Shown here: positions 17,894 through 28,364 of the stretch, one piece after another
How positions within the stretch are numbered: position 1 is the stretch's first letter
How the letters are laid out: each line of letters starts with the position of its first letter
Assembly: GCF_001425685.1 (NCBI RefSeq)
Contig: NZ_LMCY01000003.1
Location: forward strand, 437,149 to 501,148
From: Massilia sp. Root335
Lineage (GTDB): Bacteria; Pseudomonadota; Gammaproteobacteria; Burkholderiales; Burkholderiaceae_D
Direction: 5' to 3'
DNA length: 64,000 nt
The notes under the pieces: generated by a model
What the model saw: the letters and a program-made list of their open reading frames with translations, nothing else
The model's database searches: none
What the model was told of the DNA's origin: nothing
Translations under genes and position numbers: made by a program

Positions 17894-18940
17894 ATGCCAA
17901 GCGCTTGTTCGAACATGCCAGCCTCGCCGCCGCGCGTCACCGCGGCCTATCTGCAGCCGCTGCTGGAGGCGGCCGCCGCGCGGGGCATCGCGCCGGCCGC
18001 GCTGGCGCAGGCGGCCGGGCTCGCGCCGGCGCTGCTCGACCCGCTGCCGGACGCGCTGGCGGCATGCGACTACATCGCCCTGCTGGACGCCGGCAGCCGC
18101 CTCGCGGGCGATCCGCATTTCGGCCTGCACGTGGGCGAGCGCGTGCGGCCCGGTACGTACAGCGTGTACGGCCTCGTGCTGCTGGCCTGCCGCGACATCG
18201 GCCAGGCGCTGGAACAGACGCAACGCTACGAACAGCTGGCGCACGACCTCGGACGCTCGCGCCTCGAACCCGAAGGCAGTATGGCGCGCTACACGTGGGC
18301 CAGCCATTATCCGGCGGCGAGCCGCCACCTGGCGGAAAGCGTCTTCGCCGGCATCCGCACGTTCGGCTGCTGGCTCGCGGGGCGGCCGCTGGCGCCGCGC
18401 GCCCTCGCCTTCGCGCATGCGCGCCCGCCCGACGCCGATCCGGCCGAATACGCGCGCGTGCTCGGCATGGTCCCGGACTTCGGCGCGCCCGCACACACCG
18501 TCGACTTCGATGCCGCCCTCCTCGCCCTGCCGCTGCCCGCCGCGGACACTGCCATGTATCCGCTGCTGCAGCAGCACGCCGAGCGCCTGCTGCGCGAACG
18601 GGCGCAGGCGCCAGGGGGCATCGTCGCGCAGGTCCACGCGGCCATCGCGGGCAGGCTCGCGACCGGACCCGTGCGGCTGGCCGGCATCGCCGCCGCGCTG
18701 GACCTGTCGCCGCGCACCCTGCAGCGCAAGCTGGCCGACGCCGGCGCGACCTTCCAGCAAGTGCTCGACGCCGCCCGCTACGCACTGGCGATGGACTATC
18801 TGCGCCAGGACGGGCTGTCGCTAGTCGACATCGCCTTCCTGCTCGGCTTCCAGGAACAGAGCGCGTTCACGCACGCGTTCCGCGAGTGGTCCGGCATGAA
18901 TCCGGGCGCCTGGCGCGAGCGGGCGCTGGCTGCGCCATGA
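17894..18940 (+). CDS. AraC-family regulator with arabinose-binding-like N-terminal domain
   Basis: A 348-residue regulator of the OruR/ArgR-like AraC subgroup. Residues about 20-210 form the variable sensing domain (CDYIALLDAGSRLAGDPHFGL, then TYSVYGLVLLACRDIGQALE). The C-terminal 100 residues hold two helix-turn-helix motifs, LAGIAAALDLSPRTLQRKLA and SLVDIAFLLGFQEQSAFTHAF, then the usual REWSGMNPGAWR. The ATG at 17894 was chosen; an in-frame ATG at 17915 is possible. Divergence from the AGPS-like/GlpD/kinase operon, 84 bp away, makes that operon its likely target. Confidence 0.88.
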   Translation: MPSACSNMPASPPRVTAAYLQPLLEAAAARGIAPAALAQAAGLAPALLDPLPDALAACDYIALLDAGSRLAGDPHFGLHVGERVRPGTYSVYGLVLLACRDIGQALEQTQRYEQLAHDLGRSRLEPEGSMARYTWASHYPAASRHLAESVFAGIRTFGCWLAGRPLAPRALAFAHARPPDADPAEYARVLGMVPDFGAPAHTVDFDAALLALPLPAADTAMYPLLQQHAERLLRERAQAPGGIVAQVHAAIAGRLATGPVRLAGIAAALDLSPRTLQRKLADAGATFQQVLDAARYALAMDYLRQDGLSLVDIAFLLGFQEQSAFTHAFREWSGMNPGAWRERALAAP

Positions 18941-19072
18941 CGGCCATCATTTCTGAATGTTCGCGATAACATTTCATGTTAGACTTTGAAAGAACGTCAA
19001 CATGACGTTGCAACGCGCTTGCCAATCAGGGGACAACCGGCAGGTTCAACAACACGAACAGGAAAAACAACA

Positions 19073-21334
19073 ATGTGGAAGTCGTTATTCATCGCGGGGG
19101 CGTCCGTGTGGGCGCTGACGGGCCATGCGGCCACACTGACCATGCAGCGCGTGGGCACGGGCATGCAGGTGCGCACGGACACGGGCGTGCTGACCATCGA
19201 ACCGGTGGCGCCGCGCGTCGTCCACGTGCGCTTCGGTCCGGCCGGCTTTGCGGGCAATTACAACCCGGCCGTCATCGCGCAGCCGGAGAAGATCGCATTC
19301 AAGATCGGCGAGGCGGCTGACGCCTGGACGCTGTCGACGGCGGACCTGCGGGTGCGCGTGGCGCGCCCCGGCGGCGAGATCACGTTCCAGACGGCCGACG
19401 GTCACGACATCCTGCGCGAGGGCGGCCGCGACGTGGCGCACGGCGTCACGCAGCGCTTCCAGACGGAGACCATCCTGTACGGCCTGGGCCAGCACCAGAA
19501 CGGCCTGCTCGACTACAACGGCACCATCACGCGGCTGCAGCAGGCCAACCGCGACGTGGCCGTGCCGATGCTCGTGTCGCCCAAGGGGTTCGGCATCCTG
19601 TGGAACAACGCGGCCGTCACCGACGTGGAAGCCGGCCTGGCGTCGGGACCGGCGATCCTGATCCGTTCGGAAGCGGGCGGCGTCGATTACCACTTCATGT
19701 ACGGTCCGGAACTCGACGACGTGATCAAGGGCTACCGCCGGCTGACCGGCACGGCGCCGATGATGGCGCGCTGGACGTGGGGCCTGTGGCAATCGAAGGA
19801 ACGCTACGCGACGCAGGACGAGCTGCTCGGCGTCGCAGCGAAATACCGGCAAATGCGGGTGCCGCTCGACGCCGTCATCCAGGACTGGCAGTACTGGGCG
19901 CCGGGCCAATGGGGCAGCCACGCATTCGACAAGGCCCGCTACCCCGATCCGGCTGGGATGGTGAAAAAACTGCATGACGAGAACATCCACGCCATCATTT
20001 CCGTGTGGGCGCGCCTCGATCCGGACACGGCGAACACGCATGCGCTGGACGCCATCGGCGGCCTGTACCCGGCCACGTATCCGAACGTCTACCCGGCCGG
20101 CAAGGGGCGCTGGTACGACGCGTACAACCCGCGCGCCCGCGACCTGTACTGGCGCCAGATCATGCGCAACCTGGGCACGCTGGGCTTCGACGGCTGGTGG
20201 CTGGACGCGTCGGAAGCGGAGCTGGGCGGCTGGTGGGGCCAGATGCGCGACGTCAAGACGGCCGCCGGCCAGGGCAGCGTCGTCTACAACGCCTACCCGC
20301 TGCTGCACACGACGGCCGTGCATGACGGGATGGTGCGCGACCAGCCCGAGAAGCGCGCGTTCATCCTGACCCGCTCGGCCTACGCCGGCCAGCAGCGCAA
20401 CGCGGCCATCACGTGGTCGGGCGACACGATGGGCAACTGGGACACGTTCCGCCGCCAGGTGCCGGCCGCGCTGAACTTCACCCTCACCGGCATCCCGTAC
20501 TGGTCGGCCGACATCGGCGGCTTCTTCGGCGGCAAGCCGAAAGACCCGGCCTACGCGGAACTGTTCACGCGCTGGTTCCAGTTCGGCGTGTTCAACCCGA
20601 TGTTCCGCGTGCACGGCACCGGCGACGGCAAGGAGATCTGGCAGTTCGACGCCGCCACGCAGAAGATCATGCGTGACTACATCGACCTGCGCTACCGCCT
20701 GCTCCCGTACATCTATTCGGCCTCGTGGGACGTCACGCACAATGACGGCACGATGATGCGCGCCCTCGCCTTCGACTTCCGCGACGATGACCAGGCGCTC
20801 CACATCCCGGACGAGTACATGTTCGGCAAGGCCCTGCTCGTGGCGCCCGTCGTGCAGGCGCATGCGCAGGCGCGCGAGGTCTACCTGCCCGGCAAGGACG
20901 CGTGGTTCGACTTCTGGACCGGTACTCGCCTCGACGCGGGCCAGGTGGTGACGGCGAAGGCCGACATCGCGACGATCCCCGTCTACGTCCGTGCCGGCAG
21001 CATCCTGCCGCTGGGTCCAGTAAAACAGTTCGCGGACGAGAAGTCGGACGCGCCGATGGACCTCGTCGTCTATCCGGGCAAGGACGGCGCCTACGCGCTG
21101 TACGACGACGGCGGCGACGGCTACGCCTACCAGAAAGGCGCGCATGCGCTGGTGCGGATGACGTGGCACGACGGCGCGAAACGCCTCGACATCGCGCCGC
21201 GCGAGGGCCGCTACGACGGCATGCCGGCACGCCAGGCGTTCGCCGTGCGCTGCGGTCCGCAGGCCGGCGACGTCGTCAAGGTCGACTACGACGGCCGTGC
21301 CGCCTCCGTCACGCTGCCGCACTGCGGCGGCTGA
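19073..21334 (+). CDS. Exported glycoside hydrolase family 31 enzyme (alpha-glucosidase/alpha-xylosidase type)
   Basis: A 753-residue GH31 protein with a short Sec signal peptide (MWKSLFIAGASVWALTGHAA). The N-terminal beta domain includes ETILYGLGQHQNGLLDYNG. The TIM barrel carries GLWQSKERYATQDELLG, the nucleophile region GWWLDASEAE (Asp378) and the probable acid/base in WSGDTMGNWDTF (Asp451). FRVHGTGDGKEIW precedes the C-terminal beta-sandwich and DUF5110-like end. It acts on alpha-linked oligosaccharides in the periplasm or outside; the linkage is not determined. The ATG at 19073 places the signal peptide at the N-terminus; an upstream in-frame start at 18986 would bury it. Confidence 0.92.
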   Translation: MWKSLFIAGASVWALTGHAATLTMQRVGTGMQVRTDTGVLTIEPVAPRVVHVRFGPAGFAGNYNPAVIAQPEKIAFKIGEAADAWTLSTADLRVRVARPGGEITFQTADGHDILREGGRDVAHGVTQRFQTETILYGLGQHQNGLLDYNGTITRLQQANRDVAVPMLVSPKGFGILWNNAAVTDVEAGLASGPAILIRSEAGGVDYHFMYGPELDDVIKGYRRLTGTAPMMARWTWGLWQSKERYATQDELLGVAAKYRQMRVPLDAVIQDWQYWAPGQWGSHAFDKARYPDPAGMVKKLHDENIHAIISVWARLDPDTANTHALDAIGGLYPATYPNVYPAGKGRWYDAYNPRARDLYWRQIMRNLGTLGFDGWWLDASEAELGGWWGQMRDVKTAAGQGSVVYNAYPLLHTTAVHDGMVRDQPEKRAFILTRSAYAGQQRNAAITWSGDTMGNWDTFRRQVPAALNFTLTGIPYWSADIGGFFGGKPKDPAYAELFTRWFQFGVFNPMFRVHGTGDGKEIWQFDAATQKIMRDYIDLRYRLLPYIYSASWDVTHNDGTMMRALAFDFRDDDQALHIPDEYMFGKALLVAPVVQAHAQAREVYLPGKDAWFDFWTGTRLDAGQVVTAKADIATIPVYVRAGSILPLGPVKQFADEKSDAPMDLVVYPGKDGAYALYDDGGDGYAYQKGAHALVRMTWHDGAKRLDIAPREGRYDGMPARQAFAVRCGPQAGDVVKVDYDGRAASVTLPHCGG

Positions 21335-21340
21335 ACGGGG

Positions 21341-22126
21341 TCAAGACCTGCGCGCGCGTGCGCGCAGGTCGTCCAGCGCCGGCACGATGGCGAGGCTGCA
21401 CAGCAGCAGCGCCAGCGGCACCGTCGCCGCATAGCCGAGCACCTTGAACCCGAGCGCGCCGGCCACGCCGCCGCCGAAAAAACTGCCCAGCAGGCCGCAC
21501 AGCACCGCGAGGCGCGCGTGGTTGGACGCCACGCGCGGACGCGCGGTCTCGTCGGCATTCCAGTACAACATCCTGCCCAGTTCGATGCCGATGTCGGTGA
21601 CGATGCCCGTCATGTGCGTCGTGCGGATCTCGGCGTGCGACAGCTTCGTCACCAGGGCGTTCTGCAGGCCCATCGTATAGCACAGCAGCATCACGGTGGC
21701 CGGCACGAACAGGCCGCGGACGCTGGACAGGCGCGCGCCCAGCACGCCGAACGCCAGCAGCAGCACGGCTTCGAACATCAGCGGCAGCGCGTATTCGCTG
21801 GCCAGGCTGCGGCGCCGTCCGTAGTTGACGAGCAGCGCCGTGCTGGCCGCGCCCAGCAGGAACGAAACGATGGCGCCGAGCGCGTCCAGCACGAGATCGC
21901 CGGCGCCCAGCGCGAGATTGTCGGCGGCCGAGGACACGATGCCCGTCATGTGCGACGTGTACTGGTGCACGGCCAGGAAACCGCCGGCATTCGTCGCCCC
22001 GGCCACGCCGGCCAGCGCGAAGCCGAGGTGGCGGTTGGCGCGCGCGCTGCGCGCCTGGGCGGTCAGGGTACGGACGTAGTCGACGGAGCGCTGCATGATC
22101 GGTGGGCCTGTAAGGATTCCTGTCAT
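21341..22126 (-). CDS. YoaK-family (DUF1275) inner-membrane protein
   Basis: A 261-residue membrane protein with about six hydrophobic helices. FALAGVAGATNAGGFLAVHQYTSHMTG matches the start of the DUF1275/YoaK family, and a second copy-like segment reads NALVTKLSHAEIRTTHMTG. Family function is unknown. It is convergent with the GH31 gene, ending 6 bp from its stop. The start could be the ATG complementary to 22124-22126 or a later one at 22094-22096; neither has a strong ribosome-binding site. Confidence 0.85.
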   Translation of the reverse strand: MTGILTGPPIMQRSVDYVRTLTAQARSARANRHLGFALAGVAGATNAGGFLAVHQYTSHMTGIVSSAADNLALGAGDLVLDALGAIVSFLLGAASTALLVNYGRRRSLASEYALPLMFEAVLLLAFGVLGARLSSVRGLFVPATVMLLCYTMGLQNALVTKLSHAEIRTTHMTGIVTDIGIELGRMLYWNADETARPRVASNHARLAVLCGLLGSFFGGGVAGALGFKVLGYAATVPLALLLCSLAIVPALDDLRARARRS

Positions 22127-22181
22127 CAATACTACGCCGACCCGGGGCGTCCGGAAAGGTCGCCCCGGCACCGGATCTGGC

Positions 22182-22187
22182 TATAAT
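22182..22187 (+). promoter_or_regulatory. -10 element (TATAAT) of the dapC promoter
   Basis: A perfect TATAAT lies 42 bp upstream of the GTG start of dapC. No clear -35 is present at the usual spacing. It argues against the in-frame TTG at 22187, which overlaps this element. Confidence 0.5.
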
Positions 22188-22228
22188 TGTCCTTCTCACA
22201 CCGCACATCGCCAAGAAAACACATCGCC

Positions 22229-23452
22229 GTGAATCCACATCTCGACCGCCTGCACCCTTATCCGTTCGAAAAGCTGCGCCAGTTGTTCGCCGGCGTCACG
22301 CCGAATCCCGACTACAAACCGATCAGCCTGGGTATCGGCGAACCCAAGCACCCGACGCCCGCCTTCATCCAGAAGGCCCTGACGCACGCGATGGCCGGCC
22401 TGGCCACGTATCCGACCACGCACGGCAGCGAGCCGCTGCGCGCCGCGATCGCCGGCTGGCTGGAGCGCCGCTATGCGATCCCGCCGCTCGACCCGGCCAC
22501 GATGGTGCTGCCCGTGAACGGCTCGCGCGAGGCCCTGTTCGCGATCGCGCACAGCGTGGTCGATGCGTCGAAGCCGGGCGCCCTCGTCGTCAGCCCGAAT
22601 CCGTTCTACCAGATCTACGAAGGCGCGGCCTACCTCGCGGGCGCCGAGCCGTATTTCGTGAATTCCCAGCCGGCCCGCAACTTCGCCTGCGATTACTCCA
22701 GCGTGCCGGACGCCGTGTGGCAGCGCGTGCAGCTGCTGTACCTGTGCTCCCCCGGCAATCCGACCGGCGCCGTGCTGTCGCTGGACGACTGGCGCGAACT
22801 GTTCGCGCTGTCCGACCGCCACGGCTTCGTCATCGCGGCCGACGAGTGCTATTCCGAGATCTATTTCGGCGCCACGCCCCCGCTGGGCGCGCTGGAAGCG
22901 GCGCACCAGCTGGGCCGGAGCGGCGGCGCGCGTCCGTACGCCAACCTGATCGTGTTCTCGAGCCTCTCCAAGCGCTCGAACGTGCCGGGCATGCGCTCGG
23001 GCTTCGTCGCCGGCGATCCGGAACTGATGAAGAAATTCCTGCTGTACCGCACCTACTGCGGCGGCGCGATGTCGCCGCCGGTGCAGGCCGCGTCCTGCGC
23101 GGCGTGGAACGACGAACACCACGTGCAGGAGAACCGCAACCTGTACAAGGAAAAGTTCCACCTCATCACCCCGCTGCTCAAGCAGGCGATGGACGTGGAA
23201 CTGCCCGACGCCGGCTTCTACCTGTGGGCCGACGTGCGCCGCACGGGCCTGTCGGACACGGAGTTCGCACGCGGCCTGTACGCCGAATATAATGTGACGG
23301 TTTTGCCCGGCAGTTACCTGGCGCGCGACGCGCACGGCAGCAATCCGGGCCGCAACCGCATCCGCATGGCGCTCGTCGCCGAAGTGGACGAAGGACTGGA
23401 AGCGGCGAACCGCATCGTCCAGTTCTGCAAAGACCTCAAGGCTTCGTCCTGA
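22229..23452 (+). CDS. dapC: Succinyldiaminopimelate transaminase
   Basis: A 407-residue PLP aminotransferase of the DapC type, acting in the succinylase branch of lysine and meso-diaminopimelate synthesis. Segments: NPHLDRLHPYPFEKLRQLF at the N-terminus, SLGIGEPKHPTPAFI, VLPVNGSREALFA, LCSPGNPTGAVLS, IAADECYSEIYF and VFSSLSKRSNVPGMRSGFVAG with the PLP Lys. The start is GTG at 22229, because upstream in-frame codons run into the promoter. dapD follows after 29 bp and dapE is nearby, which supports the assignment over a generic aminotransferase. Confidence 0.93.
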   Translation: MNPHLDRLHPYPFEKLRQLFAGVTPNPDYKPISLGIGEPKHPTPAFIQKALTHAMAGLATYPTTHGSEPLRAAIAGWLERRYAIPPLDPATMVLPVNGSREALFAIAHSVVDASKPGALVVSPNPFYQIYEGAAYLAGAEPYFVNSQPARNFACDYSSVPDAVWQRVQLLYLCSPGNPTGAVLSLDDWRELFALSDRHGFVIAADECYSEIYFGATPPLGALEAAHQLGRSGGARPYANLIVFSSLSKRSNVPGMRSGFVAGDPELMKKFLLYRTYCGGAMSPPVQAASCAAWNDEHHVQENRNLYKEKFHLITPLLKQAMDVELPDAGFYLWADVRRTGLSDTEFARGLYAEYNVTVLPGSYLARDAHGSNPGRNRIRMALVAEVDEGLEAANRIVQFCKDLKASS

Positions 23453-23481
23453 ATCAGACACCAACCCAACGATAGACCATC

Positions 23482-24306
23482 ATGACCCAACAACTCCAGA
23501 CCATCATCGACACCGCGTGGGAACAGCGCGCGGACATCAGCCCGGCGGGCGCCAGCGTGGAAGTACGCGACGCCGTCGCCCACGTCCTGGCCGGCCTTGA
23601 CGACGGCAGCCTGCGCGTCGCCCAGAAAGACAGCGGCAGCTGGGTCGTGAACCAGTGGATCAAGAAGGCCGTCCTGCTGTCGTTCCGCCTGGAAAACAAC
23701 GTACCCGTCGAAGGCGGCGGCATGCAGTTCTACGACAAGGTCCCGACCAAGTTCGCCAACTACACCGCCGACGATTTCGCCAAGGGCGGATTCCGCGTCG
23801 TGCCGCCGGCCGTCGCGCGCCGCGGCTCGTTCATCGGCAAGAACGTCGTCCTGATGCCGTCGTACGTGAACATCGGCGCCTACGTCGACGAAGGCGCGAT
23901 GGTCGACACGTGGGCCACCGTCGGCTCCTGCGCCCAGATCGGCAAGAACGTCCACCTGTCGGGCGGCGTCGGCATCGGCGGCGTGCTGGAACCGATGCAG
24001 GCCAACCCGACCATCATCGAAGACAACTGCTTCATCGGCGCCCGCTCGGAAGTCGTGGAAGGCGTGATCGTCGAAGAAAACTCGGTGATCTCGATGGGCG
24101 TGTACATCGGCCAGTCGACCAAGATCTACAACCGCGAGACCGGCGAAGTGTCGTATGGCCGCATCCCGGCCGGTTCCGTCGTCGTGTCGGGCAACCTGCC
24201 CTCGGCCGACGGCAAGTACAGCCTGTACTGCGCCGTGATCGTCAAGCAGGTCGATGCCAAGACGCGCGCGAAGACGGGCATCAACGAGCTGCTGCGCGGG
24301 ATCTGA
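23482..24306 (+). CDS. dapD: 2,3,4,5-tetrahydropyridine-2,6-dicarboxylate N-succinyltransferase
   Basis: A 274-residue DapD, the usual family length. It transfers succinyl from succinyl-CoA to tetrahydrodipicolinate in diaminopimelate synthesis. The left-handed beta-helix shows as hexapeptide repeats between about 125 and 235 ([20 protein letters not shown] and following). [21 protein letters not shown] and [21 protein letters not shown] are highly typical. The ATG at 23482 follows dapC by 29 bp. The last 30 bases of the gene plus the stop are duplicated directly downstream. Confidence 0.97.
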   Translation: MTQQLQTIIDTAWEQRADISPAGASVEVRDAVAHVLAGLDDGSLRVAQKDSGSWVVNQWIKKAVLLSFRLENNVPVEGGGMQFYDKVPTKFANYTADDFAKGGFRVVPPAVARRGSFIGKNVVLMPSYVNIGAYVDEGAMVDTWATVGSCAQIGKNVHLSGGVGIGGVLEPMQANPTIIEDNCFIGARSEVVEGVIVEENSVISMGVYIGQSTKIYNRETGEVSYGRIPAGSVVVSGNLPSADGKYSLYCAVIVKQVDAKTRAKTGINELLRGI

Positions 24307-24342
24307 TCCGGCATCAACGAGCTGCTGTGCTGGATCTGATCC
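24277..24342. repeat. 33-bp tandem duplication of the dapD 3' end
   Basis: Positions 24277-24309 (last codons of dapD plus TGATCC) are repeated at 24310-24342 with only two mismatches. A third partial copy (GGCAT) begins at 24343. It abuts a palindrome of the GTGGGC/GCCCAC type at 24351-24372 and dRS3-like units just beyond. Confidence 0.85.
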
Positions 24343-24377
24343 GGCATTTGGTGGGCACGCGCCCACCCTGCGGCCTG

Positions 24378-24463
24378 AAAACCGTCGTTCCCGCGCAGGC
24401 GGGAACCCAAGTACGTTTGCATACCGCGCACTCAATTGGGTCCCCGCCTCCGCGGGGACGACG
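24378..24463. repeat. Head-to-head pair of dRS3-like palindromes
   Basis: Two copies of the CCGTCGTTCCCGCG...GGGAACCCAA unit in opposite orientation (about 24380-24411 and 24434-24463) flank a 20-bp spacer. The same arrangement recurs at 28259-28340. Confidence 0.8.
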
Positions 24464-24575
24464 TGCCATGGCTGACCATCTCCACAGCATTTTCCGCACC
24501 GCGCTGCCCAACCTCCCCCCCTCAGGTTAGAATCCCTTAAACGCGAAAAATTACCGCGAAGCAAGGGAGAGCACC

Positions 24576-25718
24576 ATGATGATGGAACGCCTGTTCCAGT
24601 TGATGAAGGAAAAGAACGCGTCCGACATGTTCTTCGCGGTCAATTCCCCCGTCCACATCAAGATCAACGGGAACCTCATCCCGATCAACCAGAACAAGCT
24701 CGAGCCCGAGAACATCCGCGTCCTGCTGTCGGAAATCGCGAGCCCCGAGCAGATGGAAGAGCTGGAACGCGACAACGAGCTCAATATGGGCATCTCGGTC
24801 GCGAACCTGGGCCGCTTCCGCCTGTCCGCCTTCCGCCAGCGCGGCAGCATTTCCGCCGTGTTCCGTTTCGTCCCCGCGACGATCCCGCCGCTGGCCGAGC
24901 TGGGCCTGCCCCCGGTGCTGTCCGAGCTCATCATGGAAAAGCGCGGCCTGCTCCTGATTGTCGGTGCGACCGGATCGGGCAAGTCGACGACGATCGCCTC
25001 GATGCTCGACCACCGCAACGAGCAGCGCCACGGCCACATCCTCACGCTGGAAGACCCCATCGAATACCTGTTCAAGAACAAGAAATCGATCATCAACCAG
25101 CGCGAGATCGGCAGCGACGCGAAGAGCTTCGACGTCGCGCTGCGCAATTCGATGCGCCAGGCGCCCGACTGCATCCTGATCGGCGAGATCCGCGACAAGG
25201 ACACGATGGCCGCCGCCCTCGCCTACGCGCAGTCCGGCCACCTGGTGCTCGCGACCCTGCATGCGAACAACAGCTACAACGCGCTGAACCGCATCATCAG
25301 CTTCTATCCGATCGAGAACCGCCCCGCCCTGCTGCAGGACCTGTCGTCCGCCGTGAAGGCCATCGTCTCGCAGCGCCTCGTGCGCGCGAAGGCGGGCGGG
25401 CGGCGCCAGGCCGCGGTCGAGATCATGGTCAACACGCGCTACGTCGCCGACCTGATCGAAAAGGGCGACATCGGCCAGATCAAGGAAGCGATGGACAAGA
25501 GCCTGTCGCCGGGCTCGCAATCGTTCGAAACCGCCCTGCTGGAACTCGTGCAGGCCGACCTCATCACGCAGGAAGAAGCGCTGGCCAACGCCGACTCGGC
25601 CACCAACCTGCTCTGGCTGATCAACAACGGGCCGGACAGCAAGGCGCGGGAGCAAGAAGCGCCCAAACCGGCCGAGCCGGACGGGGCGTCGTTCACGGAA
25701 TTTACGCTGGATAACTGA
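24576..25718 (+). CDS. pilU: Type IV pilus retraction-type ATPase PilU
   Basis: A 380-residue hexameric secretion-type ATPase of the PilT/PilU group, acting at the inner-membrane base of type IV pili. The Walker A motif is GATGSGKST (about 130-138), the Asp box is LTLEDPIEYLF, Walker B is ILIGEIRDKDTM, and the His box is GHLVLATLHANN. The acidic C-terminal tail and the N-terminal MERLFQLMKEKNASDMFF are PilU-like rather than PilT-like. The ATG follows GGGAGAGCACC. No pilT or pilus gene is adjacent; it sits alone between dapD and dapE. Confidence 0.9.
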   Translation: MMMERLFQLMKEKNASDMFFAVNSPVHIKINGNLIPINQNKLEPENIRVLLSEIASPEQMEELERDNELNMGISVANLGRFRLSAFRQRGSISAVFRFVPATIPPLAELGLPPVLSELIMEKRGLLLIVGATGSGKSTTIASMLDHRNEQRHGHILTLEDPIEYLFKNKKSIINQREIGSDAKSFDVALRNSMRQAPDCILIGEIRDKDTMAAALAYAQSGHLVLATLHANNSYNALNRIISFYPIENRPALLQDLSSAVKAIVSQRLVRAKAGGRRQAAVEIMVNTRYVADLIEKGDIGQIKEAMDKSLSPGSQSFETALLELVQADLITQEEALANADSATNLLWLINNGPDSKAREQEAPKPAEPDGASFTEFTLDN

Positions 25719-25826
25719 GCGGCCGCGCCCGCGCGCTGCTCCTGCCCCGCCATTGCTAAACTATCTGCCGGATAGCCGGCCTGTGCTATCCTTCGCGCCT
25801 TCCCGAACGGCAAGACCCATCCCGCC

Positions 25827-27337
<1,511 letters not shown>

Positions 27338-27349
27338 CGAGACCTGGCC

Positions 27350-28237
27350 ATGACCACGACCAATTTCTGCACGCCGCGCGACCTGCTGCGCTACGCCGTC
27401 ACCCGCTTCAACGGTGCCAAGCTGTTCTTCGGCCACGGCAGCGCCGAAGCCTTCGACGAGGCCGCCTACCTGATCCTGCACACCCTGAAACTGCCGCTGG
27501 ACAAGCTCGAGCCCTTCCTCGACGCCCGCCTGTTGCCGGAAGAAGTGCTGCAGGTAATGGCCGTCATCGAGCGCCGCGTCACCGAACGCGTGCCGGCCGC
27601 CTACATCACGAACGAAGCGTGGCTGGGCAGCTACAACTTCTACGTCGACGAACGCGTGCTCGTGCCGCGCTCGTTCATCGCCGAGCTGATCCCGAACATG
27701 TTCAGCCCGTGGGTGGCCGATCCGGACGGCGTCGAGAACGTGCTGGAACTGTGCACCGGCTCCGGCTGCCTGGCGATCATGCTGGCGGACGCATTCCCGA
27801 ACGCCGTCGTCGACGCCGTCGACATCTCGCAGGACGCGCTGGCCGTGGCCGAGCGCAACATCCGCGACTACAAGCTCGAAGGCCGCGTGAACCCGATCGA
27901 GTCCGACCTGTACCAGCACGTGCCGTTCAAGAAGTACGACCTGATCGTCACGAATCCGCCATACGTGAACAGCGATTCGATGGGCAAGCTGCCGCCGGAA
28001 TACCTGCGCGAACCTAGAATCGCCCTGGCCGGCGGCGAGGACGGCATGGACCTCGTGCGCAAGATCGTCGACGGCGCCGCCGAGCGCCTGAGCCCGGAAG
28101 GCGTGCTGATCGTCGAGATCGGCAACGAGCGCGAGTATGCGGAAGCGGCGTTCGGCCATCTGGGGCTGACGTGGCTGACCACCAGCCAGGGTGACGATGC
28201 GGTATTTCTGCTGACGGCCGAGCAGCTGGCGAAGTAA
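27350..28237 (+). CDS. prmB: 50S ribosomal protein L3 N5-glutamine methyltransferase
   Basis: A 295-residue SAM-dependent methyltransferase of the HemK/PrmB group. It methylates a glutamine side chain of ribosomal protein L3. The SAM-binding motif I is VLELCTGSGCLAIMLA and the catalytic NPPY is in LIVTNPPYVNSDSM. The N-terminal helical part (TPRDLLRYAVTRFNGA, PAAYITNEAWLGSYNFYV) favours PrmB over PrmC. It is co-directional with dapE and probably in the same transcript. Two palindromic repeats follow the stop. Confidence 0.93.
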   Translation: MTTTNFCTPRDLLRYAVTRFNGAKLFFGHGSAEAFDEAAYLILHTLKLPLDKLEPFLDARLLPEEVLQVMAVIERRVTERVPAAYITNEAWLGSYNFYVDERVLVPRSFIAELIPNMFSPWVADPDGVENVLELCTGSGCLAIMLADAFPNAVVDAVDISQDALAVAERNIRDYKLEGRVNPIESDLYQHVPFKKYDLIVTNPPYVNSDSMGKLPPEYLREPRIALAGGEDGMDLVRKIVDGAAERLSPEGVLIVEIGNEREYAEAAFGHLGLTWLTTSQGDDAVFLLTAEQLAK

Positions 28238-28258
28238 TTTCTACGACAGCCCAAAAAC

Positions 28259-28340
28259 CGTCGTCCCCGCGACGGCGGGGACCCAAGTATGTTAGCGAAC
28301 CGCTGGCTGAAATTGGGTCCCCGCCTGCGCGGGGACGACG
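28259..28340. repeat. Head-to-head pair of dRS3-like palindromes
   Basis: CCGTCGTCCCCGCGACGG (28258 onward) and, inverted, the unit ending CGCGGGGACGACG at 28340 surround a 25-bp spacer. It lies between prmB and the ABC-F gene and may act as an mRNA-end structure. Confidence 0.8.
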
Positions 28341-28364
28341 TTGTTTAAGACAAGCGATATTTCC

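Noticed and set aside
22187..22228. TTG start for dapC 42 bp upstream
   Set aside because: It overlaps the TATAAT element at 22182-22187, so transcription would start after it; the GTG at 22229 begins the typical DapC N-terminus.
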